Of a DNA stretch of 64,000 bases, positions 7,730-15,997 are shown in pieces. Numbering within the stretch: the stretch's first letter is position 1; each line of letters opens with the position of its first letter. The stretch comes from Halomonas aestuarii (GTDB lineage: Bacteria; Pseudomonadota; Gammaproteobacteria; Pseudomonadales; Halomonadaceae). The stretch covers positions 1,116,001 to 1,180,000 of the forward strand of contig NZ_CP018139.1 in the NCBI RefSeq assembly GCF_001886615.1, written 5' to 3'. The position numbers and the translations under genes are program-made. The notes below the pieces were generated by a model. The model ran no database searches. It had not been told where the DNA came from and worked only from the letters and a program-made list of their open reading frames with translations.

Positions 7730-9928
7730 ATGTCCGCTTCGGCATCCACGGCCACCGCCTCGACCCTGACGCTGCGCGTCGAGGGCATGGACTGCGGCGG
7801 CTGCGAGCGCAAGGTCGAATCCGCCCTTGGCCGCCTGGACGGCATCGCGGAGGTCTCGGCCAGCTCGGTCACCGGGTCGGTGAAGCTGCACTATTCCGCA
7901 CACTCGCCTGTGCACTCGGCGCCCTCCCACGCAGTGATCGAGAAGACGATCCACGAGCTCGGCTATCGGCTCGTCAGCGAGGAGGAGGCGAACGAGCCGG
8001 ACGCCGCCCCCTCCGCCTGGTGGCAGTCCGCCAAGGGGCGCCTGGTGCTCGTCAGCGGGGGCCTGCTGCTGCTGGCGTTCGCCCTGCGCCTGGCCTGGCC
8101 GGCGCTGGGCAACTGGCCCTTCGTCGCCGCCACCGTGGTGGGCCTGGTGCCCATCGTGCAGGGCGCCTGGGGCGCGCTGAAGCAGCGCAACCCCTTCACC
8201 ATCGAGATGCTGATGAGCATCGCCGCCCTGGGCGCCCTGGCCATCAATGCCGCCGCCGAGGCGGCGGTGGTGGTCTTCCTGTTCGCCGTGGGCGAACTGC
8301 TGGAAGGCGTGGCCTCCCAGCGGGCGCGGCGCAGCATCTCGGCCCTGGCGGACCTGACGCCGTCGGCCGCGAGGCTGCTGGAAGCGGGCGAGACCCGTGA
8401 GGTCCCGGCCGCCTCGCTGACGCCCGGCCAGCGGGTACTGATCCGCCCGGGCGACCGCGTGCCCTGCGACGGGCGCATCCTGACCGGGGAGTCCGACCTG
8501 GACGAGTCGCCGATCAACGGGGAGTCGGTGCCCCGCTCCCGCGGCCCCGGCAACGACGTCTTCGCCGGCACCGTGAACCTGAATGCCGCCCTCGAGGTGG
8601 AGGTGACGCGCCGCGCGGAGGACAACACCATCGCCCGCGTCATCCGGCTGGTGGAGGAAGCCCAGGCGGCCAAGGCGCCGATGGCCCGCTTCATCGACCG
8701 CTTCGCGCAGTACTACATGCCGGTGGTGGTGGGGCTGGCCCTGCTGATGGCCGTGGCGCCACCTCTGGTCGCGGGCATGGCATGGTCGGAATCGATCTAC
8801 CGCGCCCTGGCGCTGCTGCTGATCGCCTGCCCCTGCGCGCTGGTCATCTCGACCCCCGCGGCGATTGCCGCCGGGCTCTCGGCCGGCGCACGGCGGGGCC
8901 TGCTGATCAAGGGCGGCGCGGTGCTGGAGCAGCTCGGCAAGCTCAAGCTGGTCGCGCTGGACAAGACCGGCACGCTCACCGCGGGCACGCCTCGGGTCAC
9001 ACGGGTGGAAGGCTGGGGCGCCGGGCAGGACGAGGGCGAGATCCTGCGGCTCGCCGCCGCGCTGGAGCGCGACTCCAGCCACCCCATCGCCCTGGCCATC
9101 CTCGACCATGCCCGGCAGCAGGGCCTGTCGCTGCCCCGGGCGAGCGACACCCGCGCCCTGGCCGGCAGCGGCGTGTCGGGTCGCGTCGAGGGGCGCGAGC
9201 TGAGCCTGATCACCCCGCGCCATCTGGCCGAACGGGTGACGCTCGCCGACGACCTGAGCGCCCGCATCGTCGAGCTGGAGCAGGCCGGCCAGAGCCTCGC
9301 GGTGCTGGTCGAGGGCGAGCAGGTACTGGGCCTGATCGCCGTTCGCGACGAGCCGCGCGACGACGCCCGGCAGGGCCTGGCGGCGCTGTCGCGGCTGGGC
9401 GTGCGGGCCGTGATGCTCAGCGGCGACAACGCTCGCACCGCCGAGGCCATCGGCGACCAGCTGGGGATCGAGGCGCACGGCGAGCTGATGCCCGAGGACA
9501 AGGCCCAGCGCGTGCGTGACTGGCAGGCCGCCGGCCAGGGGCCGGTCGGCAAGGTCGGCGACGGCATCAACGATGCCCCGGCACTGGCGACCGCCGAGGT
9601 GGGCATCGCCATGGGCGGCGGAACGGACGTGGCGCTGGAGACGGCGGATGCGGCGCTGCTCAAGAACCGCGTGAGCGGCATCGCCGAGCTGATCGACCTG
9701 TCCCGCGCCACCCTGCGCAACATCAAGACCAACGTCGCCCTTGCGCTGGGCCTGAAGGCGGTCTTCCTGGTCACCACGGCGCTGGGATTCACCGGCATGT
9801 GGATCGCGGTGATGGCGGATACCGGCGCCACGGTGCTGGTGACGCTGAACGCCATGCGGCTGCTGGGCTACCGCTTCTCGCCGGGGGACGCCCCGATGGA
9901 GGCGCGGCCCGGCACGGCCACGTCATGA
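7730..9928 (+). CDS. P1B-type Zn/Cd/Pb-exporting ATPase
   Basis: This 732-residue inner-membrane pump exports divalent soft metals. An N-terminal HMA domain carries GMDCGGC (19-25). Transmembrane helices follow, with the ion-site CPC at 367-369 (IACPCALVIS, the P1B-2 signature), the phosphorylated Asp411 in DKTGTLT, a nucleotide-domain SSHPIA motif and GDGINDAP. ATG 7730 has AGGAG upstream; an in-frame codon at 7679 lies inside the operator and is excluded. It is divergent from its MerR regulator. Annotated relatives are called cadA or zntA; exact metal preference cannot be read. Confidence 0.94.
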   Translation: MSASASTATASTLTLRVEGMDCGGCERKVESALGRLDGIAEVSASSVTGSVKLHYSAHSPVHSAPSHAVIEKTIHELGYRLVSEEEANEPDAAPSAWWQSAKGRLVLVSGGLLLLAFALRLAWPALGNWPFVAATVVGLVPIVQGAWGALKQRNPFTIEMLMSIAALGALAINAAAEAAVVVFLFAVGELLEGVASQRARRSISALADLTPSAARLLEAGETREVPAASLTPGQRVLIRPGDRVPCDGRILTGESDLDESPINGESVPRSRGPGNDVFAGTVNLNAALEVEVTRRAEDNTIARVIRLVEEAQAAKAPMARFIDRFAQYYMPVVVGLALLMAVAPPLVAGMAWSESIYRALALLLIACPCALVISTPAAIAAGLSAGARRGLLIKGGAVLEQLGKLKLVALDKTGTLTAGTPRVTRVEGWGAGQDEGEILRLAAALERDSSHPIALAILDHARQQGLSLPRASDTRALAGSGVSGRVEGRELSLITPRHLAERVTLADDLSARIVELEQAGQSLAVLVEGEQVLGLIAVRDEPRDDARQGLAALSRLGVRAVMLSGDNARTAEAIGDQLGIEAHGELMPEDKAQRVRDWQAAGQGPVGKVGDGINDAPALATAEVGIAMGGGTDVALETADAALLKNRVSGIAELIDLSRATLRNIKTNVALALGLKAVFLVTTALGFTGMWIAVMADTGATVLVTLNAMRLLGYRFSPGDAPMEARPGTATS

Positions 9929-9969
9929 CGATCTCCACCTCATGAAGCCCTTCATGAGCTGACAGCCGA

Positions 9970-9998
9970 GGCCGGGCGCGGCGATGCGCCCGGCCCAC
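9970..9998 (+). terminator. Putative terminator after the metal ATPase
   Basis: A perfect 10-bp stem, GGCCGGGCGC (9970-9979) with GCGCCCGGCC (9986-9995) around a 6-base loop, lies 41 bp after the ATPase stop. The following T-run is short (TTT), so termination strength is uncertain. Confidence 0.55.
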
Positions 9999-10162
9999 GT
10001 TTGGAAAAGCGGAACGTCTCTGTCAGCATGATCCGCACATACATCCTGTGCTCGGATGACGGCGCCGCCCGGGCGCCCCCGCCACATCGACGCCCTTCGC
10101 GTCGCGGTCATCCTTCTTGCATCGACGAGCTCAGCCAACGTGCTGAACCACAGGAGGCCCGC

Positions 10163-11179
10163 ATGACGACCCGCCAATCGACGCTCTCGCCCCTGGATCC
10201 CCAACGCGTTGCCACCATCGAGGCCTTCGGCGGCACCATCACCCCGCTGGATCCCGTCGGGGCGCAGGTGCAGGGCATCGACCTCTCCGCCGAGGAGGCC
10301 CCGCCGGCCGAGGTGCTCGAGGCCCTGGAACAGGAAATGGCCCATCGCGGGTTCCTCGTCTTCAAGAACGACACCCAGCTGAGCGCCGACGACTTCCTAC
10401 GCGCGAGCTGCTGGTGGGGCGGCAAGGAGCTGCACAGCACCCATGGCGTGCACCCGGCCACGCCGGGTAACAACCCGCATATCTTCCGCCTCTCGAACGA
10501 TCAGCGTCACGGCATCCCCGGCGTGGGCCCGCAGTGGCACAACGACGGCAGCTTCAACGCGGACACCTTCTCGCACTCGGGCTACCACATCATCCGCCCG
10601 GCCGAGAAAGGCGGCGGCACCTACTTCGCCCACCAGGGGGCCGCCTATGACGCCCTCCCGGAGGATCGGAAGGAGTTCTGGAGCCGCCTCTCCTCGGTGA
10701 ACTCCGCCTCGGGCGTGGTGCATCCAGTGGTGCACGAGCACCCCATCTCGAAGCGAAAGTGCATCTGGCTGCACCTGGGCATGACGGGGGCGGTGATCGA
10801 GAAGCTCCCCGACGAGGAGGCCTTCCGCCTGCTGAACGAGGATGAGCTGACGCAGCTCTGTCATGAGTACAACGACATCCTGAATGCCGGCCTGGAGAAC
10901 GGCTACGCCACGGCCTTCGAGTATCAGGAGAACGACTGCGTGTTCATCGACAACCTCGCCGTGGCGCATCGCGCCGCGCCCGAGGCGCACCTGCCGGTGG
11001 AGCAACAGGGCCTGCGGATCATGCACCGCAGCACCGTGCGCGGCATGCAGGACCTAGCGCCCGGCTTCGGGCTGCCGCAGCACGTCAATATCCAGGGGCC
11101 CAATCCCCTCGGCGAAGGCGTCTGGAAAGGCGGCGGCATCGGCTTCCGGTGGGAAGAAGGCATTCCCATGCAGAACTGA
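10163..11179 (+). CDS. TauD-family Fe(II)/2-oxoglutarate dioxygenase
   Basis: This 338-residue enzyme belongs to the TauD/TfdA family, which couples decarboxylation of 2-oxoglutarate to hydroxylation of a substrate. The facial triad is visible as His126-x-Asp128 in QWHNDGSF and His269 in IDNLAVAHRA, with an Arg in the later LRIMHRSTVRG for 2-oxoglutarate binding. ATG 10163 has a strong AGGAGG at 10152-10157; an in-frame ATG at 10001 would add a low-complexity arginine-rich leader and is rejected. Neighbours (metal pump, NACHT gene) do not tell the substrate. Taurine itself is only one of many substrates in this family. Confidence 0.88.
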   Translation: MTTRQSTLSPLDPQRVATIEAFGGTITPLDPVGAQVQGIDLSAEEAPPAEVLEALEQEMAHRGFLVFKNDTQLSADDFLRASCWWGGKELHSTHGVHPATPGNNPHIFRLSNDQRHGIPGVGPQWHNDGSFNADTFSHSGYHIIRPAEKGGGTYFAHQGAAYDALPEDRKEFWSRLSSVNSASGVVHPVVHEHPISKRKCIWLHLGMTGAVIEKLPDEEAFRLLNEDELTQLCHEYNDILNAGLENGYATAFEYQENDCVFIDNLAVAHRAAPEAHLPVEQQGLRIMHRSTVRGMQDLAPGFGLPQHVNIQGPNPLGEGVWKGGGIGFRWEEGIPMQN

Positions 11180-11202
11180 TAGACGCGCGAATGCCCGATA
11201 TC

Positions 11203-11243
11203 AGGTGGCGGCGGGGGCATCACTTTGGTGTTGCCCGCCACCT
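11203..11243 (+). terminator. Hairpin after the dioxygenase gene
   Basis: AGGTGGCG at 11203 pairs with CGCCACCT ending at 11243, extended by partly paired GC bases around a TTTG loop. There is no good T-run, so it may be a weak or rho-aided end. It marks the left side of the AT-rich island. Confidence 0.4.
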
Positions 11244-11400
11244 CAGCCCGATGGTGACATAGTGCTGACCTACGGCGGCATAACCAGCACCCGCCTGACT
11301 CACTTTGATCGATACAAGCGATTCAAAAGTACATATAAAAATATCAAAAAAATATCCTGCGCCCCAACAACGGAAATACGTTTTTTCTTAATAAATGGAC

Positions 11401-13350
11401 TCAAAATCCCTCTAATAGCGCCCCCACCCCATTACTTTCATCTTTTGACATCACATCAAGCTCCTTCTTAACCTCATCCTCATCAAGCGCATACGGGGAG
11501 TTTAAATACAAAAGTCTGTTCACCGTATCAAAATTTGCCGAATTATTTATTAAATGACCAGGATCATCCACCACTTCATAAACCTTCCTTCGCTTAATTG
11601 TTGATTTCAGCAAATCTTTAGCGAGCGCATCAAAGCTATCGTCGACTTCCACAAACAACTCTGGATTAACTTTTTTTATTACAGGAAAAACCTTCCTTGC
11701 TACACCCTGCTTATAATAGAAAAACACAGGAACACTTTTTCCATCATAGGAAAGCCCGCTCATCATAACATCTTTAGTGAAATCGCCATCAATAAAAGGC
11801 TGAATTTGTTCGCGAATCCAGTTTCTATCTGACTCGTTTCTCATATAACAAAAAGAAAACTCTACATCATTGGAAAAACTGAGACCTTTCCTGGCCTTAA
11901 TAACATCACGACTAATTCTTTTGTTTTTTATTTCGGAGCAACTCTTTTCACAATGCTTCAAAAAATCTTCAAAAACGCGTTTTGCTATGCTGAACTTAAA
12001 TGCTGAATAGTCTATATCAGAGCAAAGATCAATTACGTTTAGAAACTTACCTCCCTTGTCAGCATCATAAATTTTTTCTAGCAACTCCGCCTGGCGAGAC
12101 TTTACATCATTGCAAATAAACATAGCCGCAAAGTATTCCATAAGAGACTTGTGCGACCAGCCAATAACCCCACCCTCTTTTACAAAAATCGGGACTGTTG
12201 AAACAAGATCTTTAACAAAATCGCTTGGGGAAACAGAAATCTCTGCCATTTCATCGATGATCTCTTTAAGAGTTATCTCTAGCTCGTCTTTTCTGAAATT
12301 CAGCCTGCCCTCATTTTTCAAACACCAAAAACCTAGGCGCCTAAGCACAGCATGAAAGTTTACCGAGTCCAGATTTGAATATTTCTCTCTAATGAAACCC
12401 ACTTCCTTGCTTAAATCATGGGACTCAAAAAGCGCCTCGTATACCTGCGAGTAAAACAAGCTCCTTTTTTTCGGGACTACTGATTTATGCCGATACGCAC
12501 AAAAAAGCAACGACACATATAGCGGAGTGGTTAGGAACTCATGAACACCTTCCCTCCCACTACTATTTATATCTCTAACCAGCTTATGGAAAAAAACTTC
12601 CTCTGGGTCATATTTCTTTATTAGCTCAAAAGCCTCTTCTCTCTTCAAGCTCCTGACTGAAAGTCTTGAAAAAGAGTGAAACTCTGGAAGATACGTTTCA
12701 TTCCTCGAGGTTACTATTATTTTAGATTCCGGAAAACTATTTGAGAAATCATTTATATCATCAACAGCTTTCGCTTGAAGCTTATCCGGGGTTTCGTCGA
12801 CTCCATCAAAAACACAAATCAAAGGAAGTTCTTTTAGCACAGAAACACACACGTCCTCACGAATCCCCAATTTATTACCAATCTGACTTACAAGGGACTC
12901 TTCGGAAAGCTTCCTCATTTCAAAAAATATTGGGATTCCTATTTCATGCTCCACTACATTAACAACTACTTTTTTCGAAAGGGTGGTCTTCCCCATTCCC
13001 GCATTGTCTACTAACAGAAGACGATCGCCCATATCAAAAACATCTCGACCATCCTCAACAACAATCTCTTTCCCATCTGAGTAATCTACAACAGTTAATG
13101 GCATATAGAGATCACTTAGCTTTTTAGGAGCATTCTGAAAAGCTATAGTATTTATTACAGAGCACTGCCCCGCGATGTTTGCAAGATACCCTTCTGCTCC
13201 AGACTTAAATTTTCTATAAGCATCTTTAGATTTCATCAAATGAAGAATTTTTTTCTCTACATAAGGAGAAACAAACCTTCTATAAATACGATTAGCAACA
13301 GGCACAGATAGTTCTATAGCCTTTTTAGCCGTCAAAGTCTCCAATGCCAT
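11401..13350 (-). CDS. Bacterial NACHT NTPase (candidate antiphage protein)
   Basis: This 649-residue STAND NTPase has Walker A NAGMGKTT (116-123), Walker B ICVFDGVDE (178-186) with the NACHT-type extra acidic residues, sensor-1 IIVTSR (211-216) and a winged-helix end IGWSHKSLMEYFAA (396-409), matching the family F-x-H-x3-EYFAA pattern. Residues 1-105 and about 430-649 match no domain I know and are where an effector and a sensor could sit. Start ATG 13350 has GGAGG upstream. The gene is very AT-rich against GC-rich flanks and stands alone, which points to horizontal transfer. Bacterial NACHT proteins of this kind are known to block phage infection; that role here is inferred. Confidence 0.87.
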   Translation of the reverse strand: MALETLTAKKAIELSVPVANRIYRRFVSPYVEKKILHLMKSKDAYRKFKSGAEGYLANIAGQCSVINTIAFQNAPKKLSDLYMPLTVVDYSDGKEIVVEDGRDVFDMGDRLLLVDNAGMGKTTLSKKVVVNVVEHEIGIPIFFEMRKLSEESLVSQIGNKLGIREDVCVSVLKELPLICVFDGVDETPDKLQAKAVDDINDFSNSFPESKIIVTSRNETYLPEFHSFSRLSVRSLKREEAFELIKKYDPEEVFFHKLVRDINSSGREGVHEFLTTPLYVSLLFCAYRHKSVVPKKRSLFYSQVYEALFESHDLSKEVGFIREKYSNLDSVNFHAVLRRLGFWCLKNEGRLNFRKDELEITLKEIIDEMAEISVSPSDFVKDLVSTVPIFVKEGGVIGWSHKSLMEYFAAMFICNDVKSRQAELLEKIYDADKGGKFLNVIDLCSDIDYSAFKFSIAKRVFEDFLKHCEKSCSEIKNKRISRDVIKARKGLSFSNDVEFSFCYMRNESDRNWIREQIQPFIDGDFTKDVMMSGLSYDGKSVPVFFYYKQGVARKVFPVIKKVNPELFVEVDDSFDALAKDLLKSTIKRRKVYEVVDDPGHLINNSANFDTVNRLLYLNSPYALDEDEVKKELDVMSKDESNGVGALLEGF

Positions 13351-13464
13351 ATCAGCCTCCGGTATAGAAGAAAATCATATACTGCATAGTTACACACATC
13401 ATAAAAACACAAGAGGGATTTATAAAACATGATAAAAGCAAAAAGCATCACGTTTCTTAGCTCA
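13351..13464. other. AT-rich 5' region of the NACHT gene
   Basis: This AT-rich leader separates the NACHT gene from the end of the DUF427 gene. On the minus strand TATGAT precedes the GGAGG ribosome site by about 16 bases and could be a -10 element, but no convincing -35 box is seen. Confidence 0.4.
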
Positions 13465-13788
13465 TTAATAGCCATTATAAAAAATCATCCCACCCTTGAC
13501 CCGCCCAACACCCCTCCAAGTCTTTCCGTAACTCCACGCCTTATCCTTGTGCTTGCAATACCAGAAGTTACTTTCGTTGCCCTTGAGGGGGCCATGGGTC
13601 TCGGTCTCGAAAGGCGTGAGCGGGACCATCCGCACGTCGTCGCGGGGAATGTACTGCCGCGACGGATAGCCGGTTTCGCGCAGTTCGATGGCGAGAGTGG
13701 TATCGGCCAGCAGGGTGTCGTCGATGGCGACCCGGATCCGGCGGGCATGCGGGTGCAGCGTGATGCTGGGCTCTGAGGCATCATCCAT
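13465..13788 (-). CDS. DUF427 domain protein with altered C-terminus
   Basis: The first ~70 residues fit DUF427 well (ITLHPHARRIRV, IELRETGYPSRQYIPRDDV, THGPLKGNES). The last ~35 do not: after KAWSYGKTW the usual acidic EV-x-I-x-G block and VAFYPDKV ending are replaced by VGRVKGGMIFYNGY. Base composition drops in this same tail and stays low through the adjoining NACHT island. I read this as a DUF427 gene whose 3' end was overwritten at the island boundary; it may be non-functional. A complete paralogue lies at 5953-6297. Confidence 0.7.
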   Translation of the reverse strand: MDDASEPSITLHPHARRIRVAIDDTLLADTTLAIELRETGYPSRQYIPRDDVRMVPLTPFETETHGPLKGNESNFWYCKHKDKAWSYGKTWRGVGRVKGGMIFYNGY

Positions 13789-13972
13789 GATCGTTCCCTG
13801 TCGTTTTTTCTAATATTGGGAACAGCGTAGCAGCCCACCCAGCCCGCGCCGATGGCCAATCGCTTACATCGAAGGTCTATCCGGGGACCCGATGCATGCA
13901 GGTCATATCGTGTCCTCCTGAAACGGACTACCCTCAAGGGTGCATGCCCCCCCACGTTGGAAGGATGCCACC

Positions 13973-14266
13973 ATGAACGATAGCGATAGAGAAGCCTACG
14001 AGCAGAAGCTGCAGGCCCAGTTGGACGAGTGGAAGGCCGAGATGGACAAGCTCCAGGCCAAGGCGGATGCCGCCGAGGCCGATGCGCGCATCGAGTATCA
14101 GAAGCAGATGGACAGGCTCGAGGCACAGCGGGAGGACGCCAGGCAGAAGCTGACCGAACTCCAGGAAGCCAGCGATAGCGCCTGGAAAGACATGAAGTCG
14201 GGCGTGGAAAACGCCTGGGACTCGCTGAATGAATCCCTCAAGAAGGCACGTTCCCGCTTCAAGTAG
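13973..14266 (+). CDS. Small coiled-coil protein
   Basis: This 97-residue, highly charged protein is predicted almost wholly helical: heptad-like runs of K, E, Q, A and L from YEQKLQAQLDEW through QREDARQKLTELQEA, ending in an amphipathic SGVENAWDSLNESLKKARSRFK. Such soluble coiled-coil proteins occur singly in many proteobacteria and are often called stress-related, but no function is certain. ATG 13973 follows AAGGA; the ATG at 13940 lacks a ribosome site. A hairpin follows the stop. Confidence 0.8.
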   Translation: MNDSDREAYEQKLQAQLDEWKAEMDKLQAKADAAEADARIEYQKQMDRLEAQREDARQKLTELQEASDSAWKDMKSGVENAWDSLNESLKKARSRFK

Positions 14267-14284
14267 TCCGCCTCTTCTTCTCCT

Positions 14285-14308
14285 AAGGCGCCCTCCCTGG
14301 GCGCCTTT
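14285..14308 (+). terminator. Terminator of the coiled-coil gene
   Basis: A perfect 9-bp stem AAGGCGCCC (14285-14293) pairs with GGGCGCCTT (14299-14307) over a five-base loop, 18 bp after the stop. The A-rich left and T-rich right arms give it terminator character although the T tail is short. Confidence 0.7.
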
Positions 14309-14450
14309 CCCCTAACGCTTTCCCTGGACGCCGTTCCCTGGTCGCCGTTTATTGGGGGCGCTCGTCCGCGACGCCCTCGCCTCGCCTGATACTCACTTTC
14401 CTGGCTGGCCTGGTCCGTCATGCCCGATGCCGCCCCCGGCGAGGTGACGA

Positions 14451-14500
14451 AAAAAAGCCGATCGCCCGTCCCGGCCATGGTGGCGTGACGGGCGATCGGC
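14451..14500 (-). terminator. Rho-independent terminator of the YdcH-family gene
   Basis: On the minus strand a perfect 14-bp stem (14500-14487 with 14470-14457) with a 16-base loop is followed by six T residues (AAAAAA at 14451-14456 on the plus strand). A second 10-bp hairpin (14510-14535) lies between it and the gene stop at 14538. Confidence 0.88.
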
Positions 14501-14537
14501 GTGTCGCGTGAACCGGCTCAGCCGCGAGCCGGTTCGG

Positions 14538-14774
14538 TCATTCGTTCAGGTAGGTGGCGATGGCGTCCTTGAGGGCGACGCGCTTCTTGCGAGTGTCTTC
14601 CTCGATGTGGGTGGCCACCGGCTCGACTTCGGTCTCCATCCGGTGAACCTGCCGGTTTACCTCGTGGTAATCCTCGACGAGTTTCGCGAAATGGGTATCC
14701 GACTGCTTGAGGTTGTGGATGCGCTCAGCGTGATCGGGAAACTCTTCGGCCAGTTCGTGCGGTGTATGGCTCAT
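14538..14774 (-). CDS. YdcH family protein (DUF465)
   Basis: This 78-residue protein matches the DUF465/YdcH family: HELAEEFPDHAERIHNLKQSDTHFAKLVEDYHEVNRQVHRMETEVEP, with a positively charged DTRKKRVALKDAI end. The family forms small helical, coiled-coil proteins of unknown function. ATG 14774 has GGAGGTG upstream. It is monocistronic, ending at the strong hairpin described at 14451-14500. Confidence 0.9.
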   Translation of the reverse strand: MSHTPHELAEEFPDHAERIHNLKQSDTHFAKLVEDYHEVNRQVHRMETEVEPVATHIEEDTRKKRVALKDAIATYLNE

Positions 14775-14850
14775 GGCACCTCCAAGTCCTTGTGTGTGCT
14801 ACCGATACAATATCGACCCTATCAGTGACTTGGCAGCCCGTCCATCAGCA

Positions 14851-15198
14851 TCATCCGCGCCGCGCAAGCGCCCGCTCGAGCTCCTGCCGATAGGCCGCCT
14901 CATGGCCCGCCGGATCGGCGGGAAAACGGCCAAGCGCCACGGCCAGCTCGAAGAAGCCCGGCCGGGGCAGGTCGCCGCGGCGGCTGACCACCAGGGCGGC
15001 GATCATCGGCCGGCCGGCGGCGACGTCCTCGCGCATCAGCGCCTCCAGGGCCAGGGCGACGCGCTGGATGGTGCGCGGTGGCGAGAGGCCCAGCGCCTCG
15101 GCGGCCTGCTGGTAGGTGATCGGCACCGCCGCATCGGGCAGGCCAGTCAGCAGCGCCCGCAGGCGCGAGACCAGCTCGGGGTCGGCGTGGCTCGCCAT
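14851..15198 (-). CDS. Conserved hypothetical protein, 115 aa
   Basis: I do not recognise a named family. The N-terminal part (PELVSRLRALLTGLPDAAVPITYQQAAEALGLSPPRTIQRVALALEALMREDVAAG) looks like a winged helix with a YQQAAEALGL helix-turn-helix, as in DNA-alkyltransferase-like or RNA polymerase-associated small proteins. The second half has RRGDLPRPGFFELAVALGRFPADP. ATG 15198 is chosen for the AGGAGGG upstream; the frame continues far upstream but reads as non-coding there. A remnant of the 3' end of a paralogue lies at 19470-19562. Confidence 0.75.
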   Translation of the reverse strand: MASHADPELVSRLRALLTGLPDAAVPITYQQAAEALGLSPPRTIQRVALALEALMREDVAAGRPMIAALVVSRRGDLPRPGFFELAVALGRFPADPAGHEAAYRQELERALARRG

Positions 15199-15405
15199 GC
15201 GTTCGGCCCTCCTAGGGGTGGCAGGAAAGTGGGGGAGCAGGAAAATGGGGAGCAGGAACCCTCGGGAGCTCAGCCCGCCCGCGCCGTGCCGAGTCTCCGC
15301 CCTGGCAGGCTCGCGGGCAAGCCCACCGCCCGCCTCCAGGCGGCCCGGCCGGCGTGCTAGCATGGCGCGGTTCTCCTCATCCTTCACCTCGGCAGCGGAA
15401 CTTCC

Positions 15406-15933
15406 ATGGAAGAGATCGGCCTGAGATGGCTGCTGGGCCAGGGCGTCAGCCTGGTGGCCCTGGCACTCTGCCTGCTGGGCTTCGCCAGCAAGCGCGACGA
15501 CAGGCTTTTCGTGCTGCTGCTGTTTGCCAACGTCGCCTTCGCCGCGCAGTTCGTGCTGTTCGAGAGCTGGGTGGCGGCAGGCATCTCGGCGCTGATCGTG
15601 GTGCGCATCGCCCTGGTGCGCCGCTTTCCCCGCCACCGTGCGCTCATGCTGGCGATGCTGGCCGCCACCCTGGCGGTGGCGGCACTGACCTGGAGCGGCC
15701 CGAGGGACATTCCGGCCCTGGCGGCGGGGCTGCTGGGCAGCTGGGGCATGTTCATGCTGCGCGGCATCGCCATGCGCGCCGCCCTGGCCGTAGCGGCGCT
15801 ATGCTGGATCATCAGCAATGTGCTGGCCGGTTCCATCGGCGGCACCCTCGCCGAAAGCCTGATCTTCGTGACCAATGTGATCACCATCTTCCGCCTCCGG
15901 CGGGATGCCCGGCTGCGCTATATCCAAGGCTGA
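15406..15933 (+). CDS. YgjV family inner membrane protein
   Basis: This 175-residue protein has five to six transmembrane stretches (VSLVALALCLLGFAS, LFVLLLFANVAFAAQFVLF, ALMLAMLAATLAVAAL, ALAVAALCWIISNVLAGS and others) and the SIGGTLAESLIFVTNVITIFRL ending typical of the YgjV family of uncharacterised inner-membrane proteins. It is divergent from the 115-residue gene. No partner or substrate can be read. Confidence 0.85.
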   Translation: MEEIGLRWLLGQGVSLVALALCLLGFASKRDDRLFVLLLFANVAFAAQFVLFESWVAAGISALIVVRIALVRRFPRHRALMLAMLAATLAVAALTWSGPRDIPALAAGLLGSWGMFMLRGIAMRAALAVAALCWIISNVLAGSIGGTLAESLIFVTNVITIFRLRRDARLRYIQG

Positions 15934-15997
15934 ACGCCACCGCCGCTCAGCGTATAGCCCGGCATCGCCAGGACGACGGCGACGCGGGCCAGCAGGG

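Noticed and set aside
10001..10162. N-terminal extension of the TauD-like enzyme
   Set aside because: The segment is arginine- and proline-rich, and AGGAGG sits immediately before ATG 10163.
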